From contig CAKOMI010000011.1 in NCBI GenBank assembly GCA_934096605.1, forward strand, positions 1 to 35,583: a stretch of 35,583 bases of DNA, written 5' to 3'. The stretch is from an uncultured Bacilli bacterium. GTDB lineage: Bacteria; Bacillota_I; Bacilli_A; RF39; UBA660. The position numbers were made by a program, and so were the translations under genes. Each line of letters starts with the position of its first letter. The stretch's first letter is position 1. The notes beneath the pieces are model-generated. The model ran no database searches. It worked only from the letters and a program-made list of their open reading frames with translations, and was not told where the DNA came from. Shown here piece after piece: positions 1 through 8,431 of the stretch.

Positions 1-975
1 TATAAAAGTGCCAAATTTTTTCATGATGCTTATATGTTTTTAGGTAATCCATTAGATGGTAGTATTATTGCTATGTCTGGTATAAGGAAAATGGAGAGTG
101 GTGATTTTCAAGATATTACTATAACTTCACTTACTTCATCTTTTGCCATGGGTAGTGTTGTAAAGGGAGCTAGTAACACAGTTGGGTATCAAACAGGTGC
201 TATAGAAGTTGGTAAAAAGGTACGTGATAGTTGTGTTAAACTTTGGAGTGAACCTAGTAAATGTTCATATAAACGTCTTGGTTTAGTAGATGACATAACC
301 TCTCTTAAAACATCATCTAATTACTATCAGTTTTTAACGGCTATTAAAAGTACAGGACAAACATATAAATACAATATGCGATTTTCAGTAACTGAAGAAA
401 ACTTTAAAACTTATCGTGATACTTTTAAAAGTTATGGTCTAGGTAATAAAACAAGTATTGATTATCCCACTGAAAACACAGGTATCTTAGGTAATAAAGT
501 AGCAGGTGATTTACTTTTAAATTTAGCAATTGGTCAATATGACACCTATACACCCATTAGTCTTTTACAATATATGAACACTATTGCGAATGATGGTAAC
601 CGTTATGCTTTGAGATTAAAAAAAGAAGATTATAAATCGTTTTTAAATCAAGTAGATTTAGATAAAATTTATTTTGAACGTATTAAAGAAGGAATGTATC
701 AAGTATTTCATGGAGGCACAGCCTCAAACTATGTTGATAAATCTTTAAATGCTGTTGGTAAAACAGGTACAAGTGAAACTTTTTATGATAGTGATAACGA
801 TGGGACTGTAGATACTAGTGTTATTAATTCAACGCTTGCCTTTTATTATCCAAGAGAAAATCCTACTTATACTATTGTAGTTGTTGCTCCCTATTTAACT
901 GATAGTGATACATACCAATATCCCTTTACTAAGAATGTTAGTAAAAAATTAACTAAATATTTAATGAATAACTAA
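1..975 (+). CDS. Class B penicillin-binding protein, transpeptidase domain (5' end outside window)
   Basis: The frame is open from base 1, so the gene begins upstream and only the C-terminal transpeptidase is present. All three serine acyltransferase motifs are visible. SVVK (bases 154-165) carries the acylated serine, SSN (313-321) is the SxN motif, and KTGT (760-771) is the third motif. The family cross-links peptidoglycan stem peptides at the outer face of the membrane and is the target of beta-lactams. Whether it serves elongation (PBP2/MrdA-like) or division (PBP2B/FtsI-like) cannot be decided without the N-terminal half. There is no obvious hairpin terminator after the stop, and the next gene starts 82 bases later with its own GAGGTG ribosome site. 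The transpeptidase assignment is firm and the subtype is open. Confidence 0.93.
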   Translation, partial: YKSAKFFHDAYMFLGNPLDGSIIAMSGIRKMESGDFQDITITSLTSSFAMGSVVKGASNTVGYQTGAIEVGKKVRDSCVKLWSEPSKCSYKRLGLVDDITSLKTSSNYYQFLTAIKSTGQTYKYNMRFSVTEENFKTYRDTFKSYGLGNKTSIDYPTENTGILGNKVAGDLLLNLAIGQYDTYTPISLLQYMNTIANDGNRYALRLKKEDYKSFLNQVDLDKIYFERIKEGMYQVFHGGTASNYVDKSLNAVGKTGTSETFYDSDNDGTVDTSVINSTLAFYYPRENPTYTIVVVAPYLTDSDTYQYPFTKNVSKKLTKYLMNN

Positions 976-1057
976 ATATGAAAAAATAATAAATAATATT
1001 CATGGTTCGACAAATTTTGCAGTAAGAAGATGATATTGTACTTGCACGAGGTGAATT

Positions 1058-2953
1058 ATGAATAAGTTTGAAGTACTTGAATCAATTGAAATATTAAGAA
1101 AATATAATGCTGAAACGGAAAAGATTGAAGCGAAAGCGGCCTTAGATGGCTTTCCTAAAAAATGTTATGATACATTATCGAGTTTTTCTAATAAGGGTGG
1201 TGGCATAATTATCTTTGGCATAAGTGAAGAAAAAAACTTTGAAGCAGAAGGAGTATATGATATTAATGATCTGCAAAAACAAATAACTAATTTATGCAGT
1301 GATGCGATGGAACCGCCACTTAGGCCAAATATTTTATCCTTGGAATTTGAAGGTAAAAATATTTTAGCTGTTAAAGTAACAGAACTACCACAGAATCAAA
1401 AACCATGTTATTATAAACCTAGTGGATTAAAAAATGGCTCTTATATAAGAGTTGGAGAAAGGGATGATAGGATGACTAATTATGAACTTTATTCGCTCCA
1501 AAGTTATAATGAACATATAATTGAAGATACTAGGCCTAATAAAAGAGCAAAAATAAATAATTTAAATAGTGATTTATTGAAATCTTATATAACAAAATTA
1601 AAAAGTAATAAGCCCCATTTTTCTAATAATGATTATAATGAATGTTTAAAATTGTGTGGTATAGTTGATTCTAATCAAGACGATTTATACCCAACTCTTG
1701 CAGGGACATTAATTTTTTGCGATTATCCTCAAAACTTTTATCCTCAATTATTTGTTGCATGTATTGTTGTTCCGGGAACTGAAATTGGTGATATCGGGCC
1801 ATTAGGTGAACGCTTTATTGATAATAAAAGAGTAGAAGGTACAATAGAAGAAATGCTTGATGAAACAATGAATTTTTTAAGAAGAAATATGAAGACTAGC
1901 ATTATAATTGATGAAGACGGTAAAAGAATAAATAGAAGTGAATATCCTTTAGAAGCCTTAAGAGAGGCAGTAGCAAATGCTTTAATTCATCGTGATTACT
2001 CGATTCAAACAGAAAATGCTTACATTTCTGTTAATATGTATACAGATAGAATAGAAATATTAAGTCCTGGAACATTATTTGGGAGTAATAAGTTAGAAAA
2101 GCTAGGAACAGCTACAACAATGGAAGCGAGAAATCCAAATATAGTTAGAATATTGGAAGAAAAAGGAGCAATAATTGAGAATAGACATTCTGGTATTCCT
2201 ACCATGAAAAGAGAAATGAAAAATTATCATTTGCCCGAGCCAGAATTTTATGAGGAAAGAGATAGCTTTAAAGTTGTGTTTAGAAATGGTGGACAACAAA
2301 ATGCTCAAGTGGACAACAAAATGTCCAAAAAAGAGCCAAGTGGACAACAAAGTGGACAACAAAATGCTCAAGTGGACAACAAAATGCAAAAAAAAGAGCC
2401 AAGTGGACAACAAAGTGGACAACAAAATGCTCAAGTGGACAACAAAATGTCCAAAAAAGAACTAAGTGGACAACAAAGTGGACAACAAAATGTTCAAGTG
2501 GACAACAAAATGCCAAAAAAAGAGCCAAGTGGACAACAAAGTGGACAACAAAATGCTCAAGTGGACAACAAAATGCAAAAAAAAGAGCCAAGTGGACAAC
2601 AAAGTGGACAACAAAATGCTCAAGTGGACAACAAAATGTCCAAAAAAGAGTCTAGTGGACAACAAAATGAACAACAAAATGCTCAAGTGGACAACAAAAT
2701 GCCAAAAAAAGAACCAAGTGGACAACAAAGTGATAATAAAATTTTAAATTTAACAACAAATGATTATCAAAATATGATACTAGAATTTTGTAAGGAACCA
2801 AAAACAGCTATTGAAATAAAAAAATATTTGAAAATCAAATCTCGGCAATATGTTTCAACTAAAATTATTAAGCCTCTTATTGATACTGGTAGTTTAGAAT
2901 ATACTAATAAAAATAATATAAATGCCCGTAATCAAAAATATATAAGCAAATAA
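1058..2953 (+). CDS. AlbA_2/Schlafen-type ATP-binding regulator with expanded internal repeat
   Basis: The 631-residue protein starts at an ATG after GAGGTG. Residues about 15-135 match an AlbA_2 (Schlafen-type) nucleic-acid-binding domain, including FSNKGGGIIIFGI and the GSYIRVGERD stretch. Residues about 290-385 resemble the GHKL-like HATPase_c_4 domain (LREAVANALIHRDYS, then a DRIEILSPG segment). This order is that of COG2865-type putative transcriptional regulators. Residues 412-558 are seven tandem 21-residue repeats rich in Gln, Asn and Lys. Residues about 565-631 look like a winged helix. Family members commonly have a variable GQ/QK linker before the terminal winged helix, and here it is greatly enlarged. 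Specific function is unknown. It stands alone between a cell-wall gene and rny, which suggests an accessory insertion. Confidence 0.85.
   Translation: MNKFEVLESIEILRKYNAETEKIEAKAALDGFPKKCYDTLSSFSNKGGGIIIFGISEEKNFEAEGVYDINDLQKQITNLCSDAMEPPLRPNILSLEFEGKNILAVKVTELPQNQKPCYYKPSGLKNGSYIRVGERDDRMTNYELYSLQSYNEHIIEDTRPNKRAKINNLNSDLLKSYITKLKSNKPHFSNNDYNECLKLCGIVDSNQDDLYPTLAGTLIFCDYPQNFYPQLFVACIVVPGTEIGDIGPLGERFIDNKRVEGTIEEMLDETMNFLRRNMKTSIIIDEDGKRINRSEYPLEALREAVANALIHRDYSIQTENAYISVNMYTDRIEILSPGTLFGSNKLEKLGTATTMEARNPNIVRILEEKGAIIENRHSGIPTMKREMKNYHLPEPEFYEERDSFKVVFRNGGQQNAQVDNKMSKKEPSGQQSGQQNAQVDNKMQKKEPSGQQSGQQNAQVDNKMSKKELSGQQSGQQNVQVDNKMPKKEPSGQQSGQQNAQVDNKMQKKEPSGQQSGQQNAQVDNKMSKKESSGQQNEQQNAQVDNKMPKKEPSGQQSDNKILNLTTNDYQNMILEFCKEPKTAIEIKKYLKIKSRQYVSTKIIKPLIDTGSLEYTNKNNINARNQKYISK
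2291..2731 (+). repeat. Seven tandem 63-bp coding repeats
   Basis: Seven head-to-tail copies of a 63-bp unit encode GQQNAQVDNKMSKKEPSGQQ plus Ser, with a few substitutions (Ser/Gln/Pro after Met; one Leu or Ser for Pro; last copy starts Glu). The period is a multiple of three, so gain or loss of copies keeps the frame. Within each unit the word AGTGGACAACAAA or a close version recurs in different phases. Read one way it gives Val-Asp-Asn-Lys, and read another way it gives Ser-Gly-Gln-Gln. The unit lacks stops in several other frames, which explains the long spurious open frames on both strands here. Confidence 0.97.
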
Positions 2954-2971
2954 GTTGTAAAAAATTAATGC

Positions 2972-3000
2972 TTGTAAATATATCTTTTCTCTTTTATAAT
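2972..3000 (+). promoter_or_regulatory. Promoter of rny
   Basis: TTGTAA (2972-2977), a 17-base spacer, then a perfect TATAAT (2995-3000). A start near 3007 would give a leader of about 50 bases ending in an AAGGAGAGAG ribosome site. Confidence 0.75.
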
Positions 3001-3057
3001 GAAGGTGTAGATATTTAATAATATAAAAATTATCTATAAATAGATAAGGAGAGAGTT

Positions 3058-4611
3058 ATGGATTTTATTTTAAGAGTAATCCTAACTTTTATTCTTGGTG
3101 GAATTCTTGGCGGAGCCATTGTCTTTTTAATAACATATATAAAAGGTAATGGTTTAGCTGAAAAAGCTGAAAAATTATTAGAAGAAGCCAAAAAAGAGGC
3201 TGAAAAATTAAAAAGAGATCGTCTTTTAGAAATTAAAGAAGAAAGCTATAAGTTAAAACAAGAAGCAGATAAAGAAATTAAAGAGAAAAAAGATGAATTA
3301 AAAGAAAGTGAAAGTAGAATATTACAAAGAGAAAATAGTTTAGATAAAAGAGATAATATTTTACAGAAAAGAGAACTTTCTTTAGAAGAAAAAGAAAATA
3401 ATTTGTTAGCTAAACAAGAAGAATTACAAACTAAGAATGAAAAGATGGATGAATTACTAAAAGAAGAAATGACACGTTTAGAAAAAATTGCTAAATTTAC
3501 TAAGGAACGTGCTCATGATTTAATTATGAAACGTTGTGAAGAAGAAATGAGTGAAGAAATTGCAACGTATATGAAAGAAAGAGAACATGAAGCTAAACTA
3601 AATGCTCATGAGTTGGCTAAAAATATTATTGTTGAATCTATGGAACGTTATTCAGAGGACGTAGCTACAGAGCAAACAATTAGTACTATTAATTTACCTA
3701 ATGATGAAATGAAAGGTCGTTTAATTGGTAGAGAAGGAAGAAATATAAGAACTATTGAAGCCGTTACAGGGGTTGATTTAATCATTGATGATACACCAGA
3801 AACAATTGTTGTTTCATCATTTGACCCATTAAGAAGAGAAATTGCTAAGATTACTTTAGAAACTTTAATTAAAGATGGAAGAATTCATCCGTCTAGAATT
3901 GAAGATATTTATGACCGCGTAAGTAAGGATATGAATAATAAAATTACGGAACTTGGTACAGAGACTTGCTATAGCCTAGGTATTACTAAGGTTGATCCAG
4001 AATTAGTTAATTTAATTGGTAAATTGCATTTTAGAACTAGTTATGGCCAAAATGCTTTGAAACATTCGAAAGAGGTAGCTGAGTTATGTGGCCTTATGGC
4101 TGCAGAGTTAGGCGAGAATGTTATGCTTGCTAAAAGGGCTGGTCTTTTACATGATATTGGTAAGTCTATTGATTATGAGATGGAAGGAAGCCATGTTGAT
4201 ATCGGGGCTGATATTGCTAGACGTTATCATGAAGATGAAGTAGTCTTAAATGCTATAATGTCTCATCATGGTGATACAGAGGCTACAAGTGTAATTGCAA
4301 GTCTTGTTCAAATTGCCGATACTTTGTCAGCAGCACGACCTGGGGCTAGAAATGATTCACTTGATAACTATATTAAACGACTTGAACAATTAGAAAGTAT
4401 TGGTAATTCTTTACCTGGTGTGGAAAAAACATTTGCTATGCAAGCAGGTCGTGAGGTTCGTATTATGGTTAAACCTGAAGAAGTAAGTGATGCTTCCACT
4501 TATAAACTTGCTAGAGAAATGAAAGAAAAGGTTGAAGCAGAAATGCAATATCCAGGAACAATTAAAATTGTTGTAATAAGAGAATCAAGAGCTTTAGAAG
4601 AAGCAAAATAA
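3058..4611 (+). CDS. rny: Ribonuclease Y
   Basis: The 517-residue length is normal for RNase Y. The layout is diagnostic: an N-terminal membrane segment (residues about 4-28), a long charged coiled coil (about 30-185), a KH RNA-binding domain with the GREGRN loop (about 205-270), and an HD phosphohydrolase domain with HDIGKS at residues 365-370. RNase Y is the membrane-tethered endonuclease that starts mRNA decay in many Firmicutes and acts with RNA helicase and exonuclease partners. It has its own promoter and a strong ribosome site. The following yneF also has a promoter, so the two may be transcribed separately. No anomalies are visible. Confidence 0.97.
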   Translation: MDFILRVILTFILGGILGGAIVFLITYIKGNGLAEKAEKLLEEAKKEAEKLKRDRLLEIKEESYKLKQEADKEIKEKKDELKESESRILQRENSLDKRDNILQKRELSLEEKENNLLAKQEELQTKNEKMDELLKEEMTRLEKIAKFTKERAHDLIMKRCEEEMSEEIATYMKEREHEAKLNAHELAKNIIVESMERYSEDVATEQTISTINLPNDEMKGRLIGREGRNIRTIEAVTGVDLIIDDTPETIVVSSFDPLRREIAKITLETLIKDGRIHPSRIEDIYDRVSKDMNNKITELGTETCYSLGITKVDPELVNLIGKLHFRTSYGQNALKHSKEVAELCGLMAAELGENVMLAKRAGLLHDIGKSIDYEMEGSHVDIGADIARRYHEDEVVLNAIMSHHGDTEATSVIASLVQIADTLSAARPGARNDSLDNYIKRLEQLESIGNSLPGVEKTFAMQAGREVRIMVKPEEVSDASTYKLAREMKEKVEAEMQYPGTIKIVVIRESRALEEAK

Positions 4612-4619
4612 TTAATTTC

Positions 4620-4648
4620 TTGAAAAATTAAGGGTACTTTAGTAAAAT
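4620..4648 (+). promoter_or_regulatory. Promoter of yneF
   Basis: TTGAAA (4620-4625), a 17-base spacer, TAAAAT (4643-4648), followed by a GAGGAGG ribosome site before the ATG at 4671. Confidence 0.65.
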
Positions 4649-4670
4649 ATTAAAACGAGGAGGCAATAAT

Positions 4671-4880
4671 ATGTTACATGATATATTAATGATTATTATT
4701 GGGTTAGTAATTGGACTTATAATTGGTTTTTTTGGTGCTAGGGCTATGATGAAGAAATACATGAAGAAAAATCCGCCAATCAATGAAAAAATGATTGAGG
4801 TAATGATGAGTAGCATGGGTAGAAAACCAAGTCAAAAACAAGTACGTCAAGTTATGAGTCAAATGAATCGTTATATGTAA
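4671..4880 (+). CDS. yneF: YneF family (UPF0154) small membrane protein
   Basis: The 69-residue protein has one N-terminal transmembrane helix (residues about 4-24). The cytoplasmic tail carries the family pattern KNPPINEKMIEVMMSSMG and GRKPSQKQVRQVMSQMN. The length and these conserved blocks match the UPF0154/YneF family of Firmicutes, whose function is not established. The start is fixed by GAGGAGG seven bases upstream. It has its own promoter and a hairpin terminator immediately after the stop, so it forms a monocistronic unit. Confidence 0.93.
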   Translation: MLHDILMIIIGLVIGLIIGFFGARAMMKKYMKKNPPINEKMIEVMMSSMGRKPSQKQVRQVMSQMNRYM

Positions 4881-4904
4881 ACTAGATTTAATTCTAGTTT
4901 TTTT
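4880..4904 (+). terminator. Rho-independent terminator after yneF
   Basis: AACTAGA pairs with TCTAGTT across a six-base loop and runs into seven T. The stem begins within the stop codon of yneF. Confidence 0.85.
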
Positions 4905-4992
4905 GTATAAATTATTAAATATCCAACATAATTAAAATAGTTGTTATTGTAAATATTTAAATATTTTGTAATAATAATTGTAGGAGGCTAAT

Positions 4993-5541
4993 ATGTTAAA
5001 AGATGTTTTAAAAAGTTATGAAAGAGACTCAATTGTTATTTCTATTCTATTTACTATTTTAGGTATTTTCTTAGTAGTTAATCCAACTAAATCTATTACC
5101 TCAATTATCTTTTCTTTTGGTGTTTTATTAGTTGGTAGTGGTATTATTTCTATTTTAAATTATTGTTTAATACCACCTGAAGAAAAGATTTATAGTTTAG
5201 ATTTCTTAAGAGGAATACTGACTATTATTTCTGGTATATTAACTATTGTTTTTAAAAATGATTTAGTGAATGTTTTACCAGTTTTATTAGGATTATTTAT
5301 TATCTTTAACCATCTATTTAAAATGCAAATGACATTTAATTTCTCTTCAATACTAATGGGTAATTCGGTGTGGTTTATTATCTTAGAAATCCTATGGATA
5401 GTATTAGGTGTTCTTTTAATACTCAATCCATTTGAAGGGTTAATAACAATTGGAACTTTAGCTGGTATATTTCTTATTATTAGTGAAATAGGGAATATTA
5501 TTAGTAGCATAATTATTTTAAGAAAAATTAAGGAGTACTAA
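4993..5541 (+). CDS. HdeD-like DUF308 membrane protein
   Basis: The 182-residue protein is almost entirely hydrophobic, with about six membrane helices in three similar pairs. Each pair carries the DUF308 pattern of a helix ending in a small-residue-rich turn (for example GIFLVVNPTKSITSI and GVLLILNPFEGLITIGTLAG). Family members include E. coli HdeD, but no biochemical role can be read from the sequence. The ATG follows TAGGAGG at good distance. The gene is bounded upstream by the yneF terminator and downstream by a terminator overlapping its stop. A TTGTAA (4947) with TAATAA (4969) is a possible but weak promoter. Confidence 0.82.
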   Translation: MLKDVLKSYERDSIVISILFTILGIFLVVNPTKSITSIIFSFGVLLVGSGIISILNYCLIPPEEKIYSLDFLRGILTIISGILTIVFKNDLVNVLPVLLGLFIIFNHLFKMQMTFNFSSILMGNSVWFIILEILWIVLGVLLILNPFEGLITIGTLAGIFLIISEIGNIISSIIILRKIKEY

Positions 5542-5555
5542 AAGGTACTCTTTTT
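5532..5555 (+). terminator. Terminator overlapping the stop of the DUF308 gene
   Basis: GAGTAC (5533-5538) pairs with GTACTC (5545-5550) and is followed by five T. The TAA stop lies in the loop. Confidence 0.8.
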
Positions 5556-5585
5556 CATATAATTATTTAAAAATACAAAAACTAA

Positions 5586-5626
5586 TTGACTTAGTTAGAG
5601 TATTCGTGATATTCTATTTTTAGAAT
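5586..5626 (+). promoter_or_regulatory. Promoter with adjoining inverted repeat
   Basis: TTGACT (5586-5591) and an extended -10, TGaTATTCT (5607-5615), 18 bases apart. The perfect 6-bp inverted repeat ATTCTA-tttt-TAGAAT (5611-5626) overlaps the -10 and the probable start point, so it could be an operator or a 5' hairpin. Confidence 0.5.
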
Positions 5627-5651
5627 AAAAAAGAATAAAAGGTGATTAAGA

Positions 5652-6440
5652 ATGGAATTTTTAGAAAAATTATATGAAATGGAAAATTTTGGTTTATATT
5701 TATTTGGGGTTATTGGTATTTTAATTGTTTTGTTTATGATTGTTTTAATACTTGGTAAAAGAGATCAAAAAAAGAGTAAAGAACAGATAAGTGAAGAAAC
5801 AACTAATGTTGATTCAGGACCTAAAGAAACACCAGTAGTTGAAACTAAGGAAGAGGAAAATACTAGTTTTGCTTTTCATGATACAGAAGAGGCAACACCA
5901 GTTCAAGTAGAAGAGCCAGTTATGCCAAAAGAAGAAATTAAATACGAAAATCCAGTTAATGAACAATTTAGTACAACTAATAGTGTTTTAAATGATGAGT
6001 TACCTAAAGAAGAAGCTGAAAACACAGCTGTTATGCCACAAGTAGTAGAACCAGTCGTGGATATAGAGCCACCAAAAATGGAAGAAGCTCCAACACCAAC
6101 GCCATCAGCTAAAGAATTTGATTTTGATGCTCTTGCTAATGCAATTAGTAAAGAACTAGAGAGCATTGAGAAAAAAGAAACACCAAAAGTAGAAGAACCT
6201 AAAACCTTAGATACTAATTTTAAAACATTTGAACCAGTAAATGTTACTGAACCAAAAGAAGAGGTAAAAGAAAGTGTTAAACCTCGTCCTGTTATGCCAA
6301 CTGTATTTAGTTCAGTTTATGTTAATAGAGAAAAAGAGGTTAAAGAACCTGAAAAGAAAGAAGAAGAACCAGTCAAACCAACTTTTGATTTACCTAAGAT
6401 GATGGATTTACCTAAAAAGGCTAACGATAGTGAAAAGTAA
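5652..6440 (+). CDS. Membrane-anchored Pro/Glu/Val-rich protein of unknown function
   Basis: The 262-residue protein has a short N-terminal segment, one strong transmembrane helix (residues about 14-33) and the basic stop-transfer KRDQKKSK. About 220 residues of low-complexity acidic sequence follow, rich in Pro, Glu, Lys and Val. Two less disordered stretches stand out: FDFDALANAISKELESIEKK, which could form an amphipathic helix, and PRPVMPTVFSSVYVNREKE near the C terminus. The basic residues after the helix predict a cytoplasmic tail. The design recalls bitopic scaffold proteins, but I do not recognise the family. It has its own promoter and terminator. Confidence 0.8.
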   Translation: MEFLEKLYEMENFGLYLFGVIGILIVLFMIVLILGKRDQKKSKEQISEETTNVDSGPKETPVVETKEEENTSFAFHDTEEATPVQVEEPVMPKEEIKYENPVNEQFSTTNSVLNDELPKEEAENTAVMPQVVEPVVDIEPPKMEEAPTPTPSAKEFDFDALANAISKELESIEKKETPKVEEPKTLDTNFKTFEPVNVTEPKEEVKESVKPRPVMPTVFSSVYVNREKEVKEPEKKEEEPVKPTFDLPKMMDLPKKANDSEK

Positions 6441-6441
6441 G

Positions 6442-6464
6442 AAGTGTTAATTGACACTTTTTTT
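6442..6464 (+). terminator. Terminator after the Pro/Glu-rich protein gene
   Basis: AAGTGT (6442-6447) pairs with ACACTT (6454-6459), followed by a T run. Confidence 0.8.
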
Positions 6465-6484
6465 CTTTATTTTGTTTTTGCATG

Positions 6485-6493
6485 TGCTATAAT
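6485..6493 (+). promoter_or_regulatory. Extended -10 promoter of the AI-2E-family gene
   Basis: TGcTATAAT with no good -35 at the usual distance. The TGn extension recurs at other promoters in this window. The GAGGT ribosome site for the ATG at 6519 lies within the resulting short leader. Confidence 0.55.
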
Positions 6494-6518
6494 GATGATA
6501 GAAATGAGGTAGAAATTT

Positions 6519-7679
6519 ATGAAACTTTTTAAACAAAGTGATAAATTAAATATGGAAGAGGTTAACGAGGTAGTAAGCCTTTCTAAGAAAATATTACATT
6601 TACTTTATTTTGTAATGATTATTGCTACTATTTTTATCATTACTTTAATTGCAAGAGAATGGGGTATATGGAAATTTATTTTTAGTGTTCTTAGTGTTTT
6701 ATCACCATTTTTTATTGGTTTTGTTATTGCTTGGATATTAAATCCGATTGTTACAAAACTAGAAACAAAGAAAGTTCCAAGAGCTGTTGGTACAATGCTT
6801 GTATATGCTGTGTTTTTAATGGTTGTTTTATTATTTATTCGTTTTTTAATACCAACTATTTATGAACAATTACAAGTTTTAATTGCAAATTTACCAGCCC
6901 TAAGTAAAGAATTAGAAATTTTTGTTAATAATATTTTTAATAAACTGGGAAACGTACAAGGCCTTGATTTTGAGGAAATTAGGAGTAGCATTATATCTTC
7001 TATTGGTGGATCTTTAAATCACTTTATGACGTCTATGCCTTCTATGATTATGAATTTTATGGGTAGCTTCTTTTCTAGTATGGTTACTATTTGCTTTGGT
7101 CTTGTTATAGGTATTTATATGCTTATTGATTTTGATTCAATAAGTGGTCATTTATTACATTTATTACCTGAGAAAAATAGATTTGAGGCTTCACTTTTAC
7201 TTACTAATATTTCAACTGAAGTTAGAAAAAGTGTTAATGGAACTTTATTAGTGGCAACAATGGTATTTGTTTGTGATAGTATTGGCTTTTGGGTTGCTGG
7301 TTTACAGGCTCCTGTATTATTTGGTCTTTTATGTGGTATTACTGATTTAATTCCTTATGTTGGACCTTATATAGGTGGAGCAGTAGCGGTTATAGTTGGT
7401 TTTGCCCAAAGTCCTTTTATTGGTTTTCTTACTTTAATCGTGGCTGTTGTTGTTCAACTTGTTGAAAATAATATTTTACAACCAATAGTTATGAGTAAAA
7501 CAATGAAATTACATCCTGTAACAATTATTGTTGGTTTACTTATATTTGAACATTTCTTTGGTATTATTGGTATGATTTTGTGTACTCCTTGTATTGCTCT
7601 TTTAAAGGTAGTATGGCAATTCTTTAAACAAAAATATAATTTATCATTTAATGAAAATTTTGATGAAGAAATGGAATAA
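6519..7679 (+). CDS. AI-2E family (PerM/YdbI-type) membrane transporter
   Basis: The 386-residue protein fits the AI-2E/UPF0118 family in length and layout. Two N-terminal membrane helices lead into a soluble stretch with helical segments (residues about 110-170). A block of five to six helices follows, holding the conserved LCGITDLIPYVGPYIGG segment near residue 280 and VQLVENNILQPIVMSKTM near 320. Members include the E. coli AI-2 exporter TqsA and Na+/H+ antiporter-like proteins, so the substrate cannot be named. The ATG follows GAGGT. The gene is flanked by terminators on both sides and appears monocistronic. Confidence 0.9.
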   Translation: MKLFKQSDKLNMEEVNEVVSLSKKILHLLYFVMIIATIFIITLIAREWGIWKFIFSVLSVLSPFFIGFVIAWILNPIVTKLETKKVPRAVGTMLVYAVFLMVVLLFIRFLIPTIYEQLQVLIANLPALSKELEIFVNNIFNKLGNVQGLDFEEIRSSIISSIGGSLNHFMTSMPSMIMNFMGSFFSSMVTICFGLVIGIYMLIDFDSISGHLLHLLPEKNRFEASLLLTNISTEVRKSVNGTLLVATMVFVCDSIGFWVAGLQAPVLFGLLCGITDLIPYVGPYIGGAVAVIVGFAQSPFIGFLTLIVAVVVQLVENNILQPIVMSKTMKLHPVTIIVGLLIFEHFFGIIGMILCTPCIALLKVVWQFFKQKYNLSFNENFDEEME

Positions 7680-7680
7680 C

Positions 7681-7718
7681 AAACTCTTTAAGCATTGATT
7701 ATGCTTAGAGTTTTTTTG
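7681..7718 (+). terminator. Strong terminator after the AI-2E-family gene
   Basis: AAACTCT...AAGCAT pairs with ATGCTTAGAGTTT around a five-base loop, with a two-base bulge, and ends in seven T. Confidence 0.88.
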
Positions 7719-7722
7719 TTTC

Positions 7723-7762
7723 CATTGAAATTTAGTGGCAAAAGTGACAGTGAATTTCAATG
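7723..7762. repeat. Perfect 10-bp inverted repeat, 20-base loop, unexplained
   Basis: CATTGAAATT (7723-7732) and AATTTCAATG (7753-7762) are exact inverted copies. They lie between the strong terminator upstream and the NfeD-gene promoter downstream, so they serve neither of the flanking genes in an obvious way. A T-rich tract follows about ten bases later. Confidence 0.7.
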
Positions 7763-7818
7763 AGATATTGTTTTTAGCTGTTAAATAGTAATAGTTTAGA
7801 ATTATAAAGAGAATTTTC

Positions 7819-7848
7819 TTGCTAATTTTAACCTTTATCTATTATAAT
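7819..7848 (+). promoter_or_regulatory. Promoter of the NfeD-stomatin operon
   Basis: TTGCTA (7819-7824), an 18-base spacer, TATAAT (7843-7848). Transcription would begin near 7855, which favours translation from the ATG at 7872 over the one at 7860. Confidence 0.65.
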
Positions 7849-7871
7849 GGTAGTAAGAAATGAGTGATATT

Positions 7872-8426
7872 ATGGCATATTATGTGATTTGGTTAGTTGT
7901 AGTTTTTTTACTTACGATTGTTGAAATAGCAACAATTAACTTAGTGAGTATTTGGTTTGTTATAAGTGGCATACTTGCTCTTATTGTATCTTTGTTTACA
8001 ACTAATTTTTATATCCAATTTGGCGTATTTGTAGTTGTAGGTATAATTCTTTTACTCCTTACTAAACCAGTTTTAGTTAAATTAAGTAATGCTAAAGAAG
8101 AAAAACTTAATTTAGAGAGAATTCCGGGGATGGAAGGAATCGTAACTGAAGAAATAAAAAAAGGACGGATCGGGGCTGTTAAGGTAGATGGTAAACTTTG
8201 GAGCGCTACTGCTGATGAAGATATTTTAGTTGATAATTTAATTAAAGTAATTAAAATAGATGGTATTAAGTTAGTAGTTAAAAATATTGAACCGGAAAAA
8301 GTAGAGAAAAAAGAAATAGCTAAAACAGATTTACCAAAGAAAAAAAGCACAAAGAAAAATACTAAGAAAAGTAATGTAAATAATAAAACTGTTAAAAAAA
8401 ATACTAAACAAAAGAAAGAGAGTTGA
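7872..8426 (+). CDS. NfeD family membrane protein
   Basis: The protein is 184 residues from the ATG at 7872, which has GAGTG five bases upstream. An in-frame ATG at 7860 has no ribosome site and lies almost at the predicted transcription start. Three membrane helices (residues about 4-70) are followed by a small OB-like beta domain (about 80-140, with GMEGIVTEEIKKGRIGAVKV) and a Lys/Asn-rich tail. NfeD proteins are encoded next to stomatin/SPFH proteins and are thought to work with them in membrane microdomains. Here the partner starts five bases downstream. The short form without the N-terminal serine protease domain is present. Confidence 0.92.
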   Translation: MAYYVIWLVVVFLLTIVEIATINLVSIWFVISGILALIVSLFTTNFYIQFGVFVVVGIILLLLTKPVLVKLSNAKEEKLNLERIPGMEGIVTEEIKKGRIGAVKVDGKLWSATADEDILVDNLIKVIKIDGIKLVVKNIEPEKVEKKEIAKTDLPKKKSTKKNTKKSNVNNKTVKKNTKQKKES

Positions 8427-8431
8427 TTTAA

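Noticed and set aside
2102..2747. Several open frames on both strands through the 63-bp repeat
   Set aside because: They arise because the repeat unit lacks stops in other frames. They have repetitive low-complexity products and no ribosome sites.
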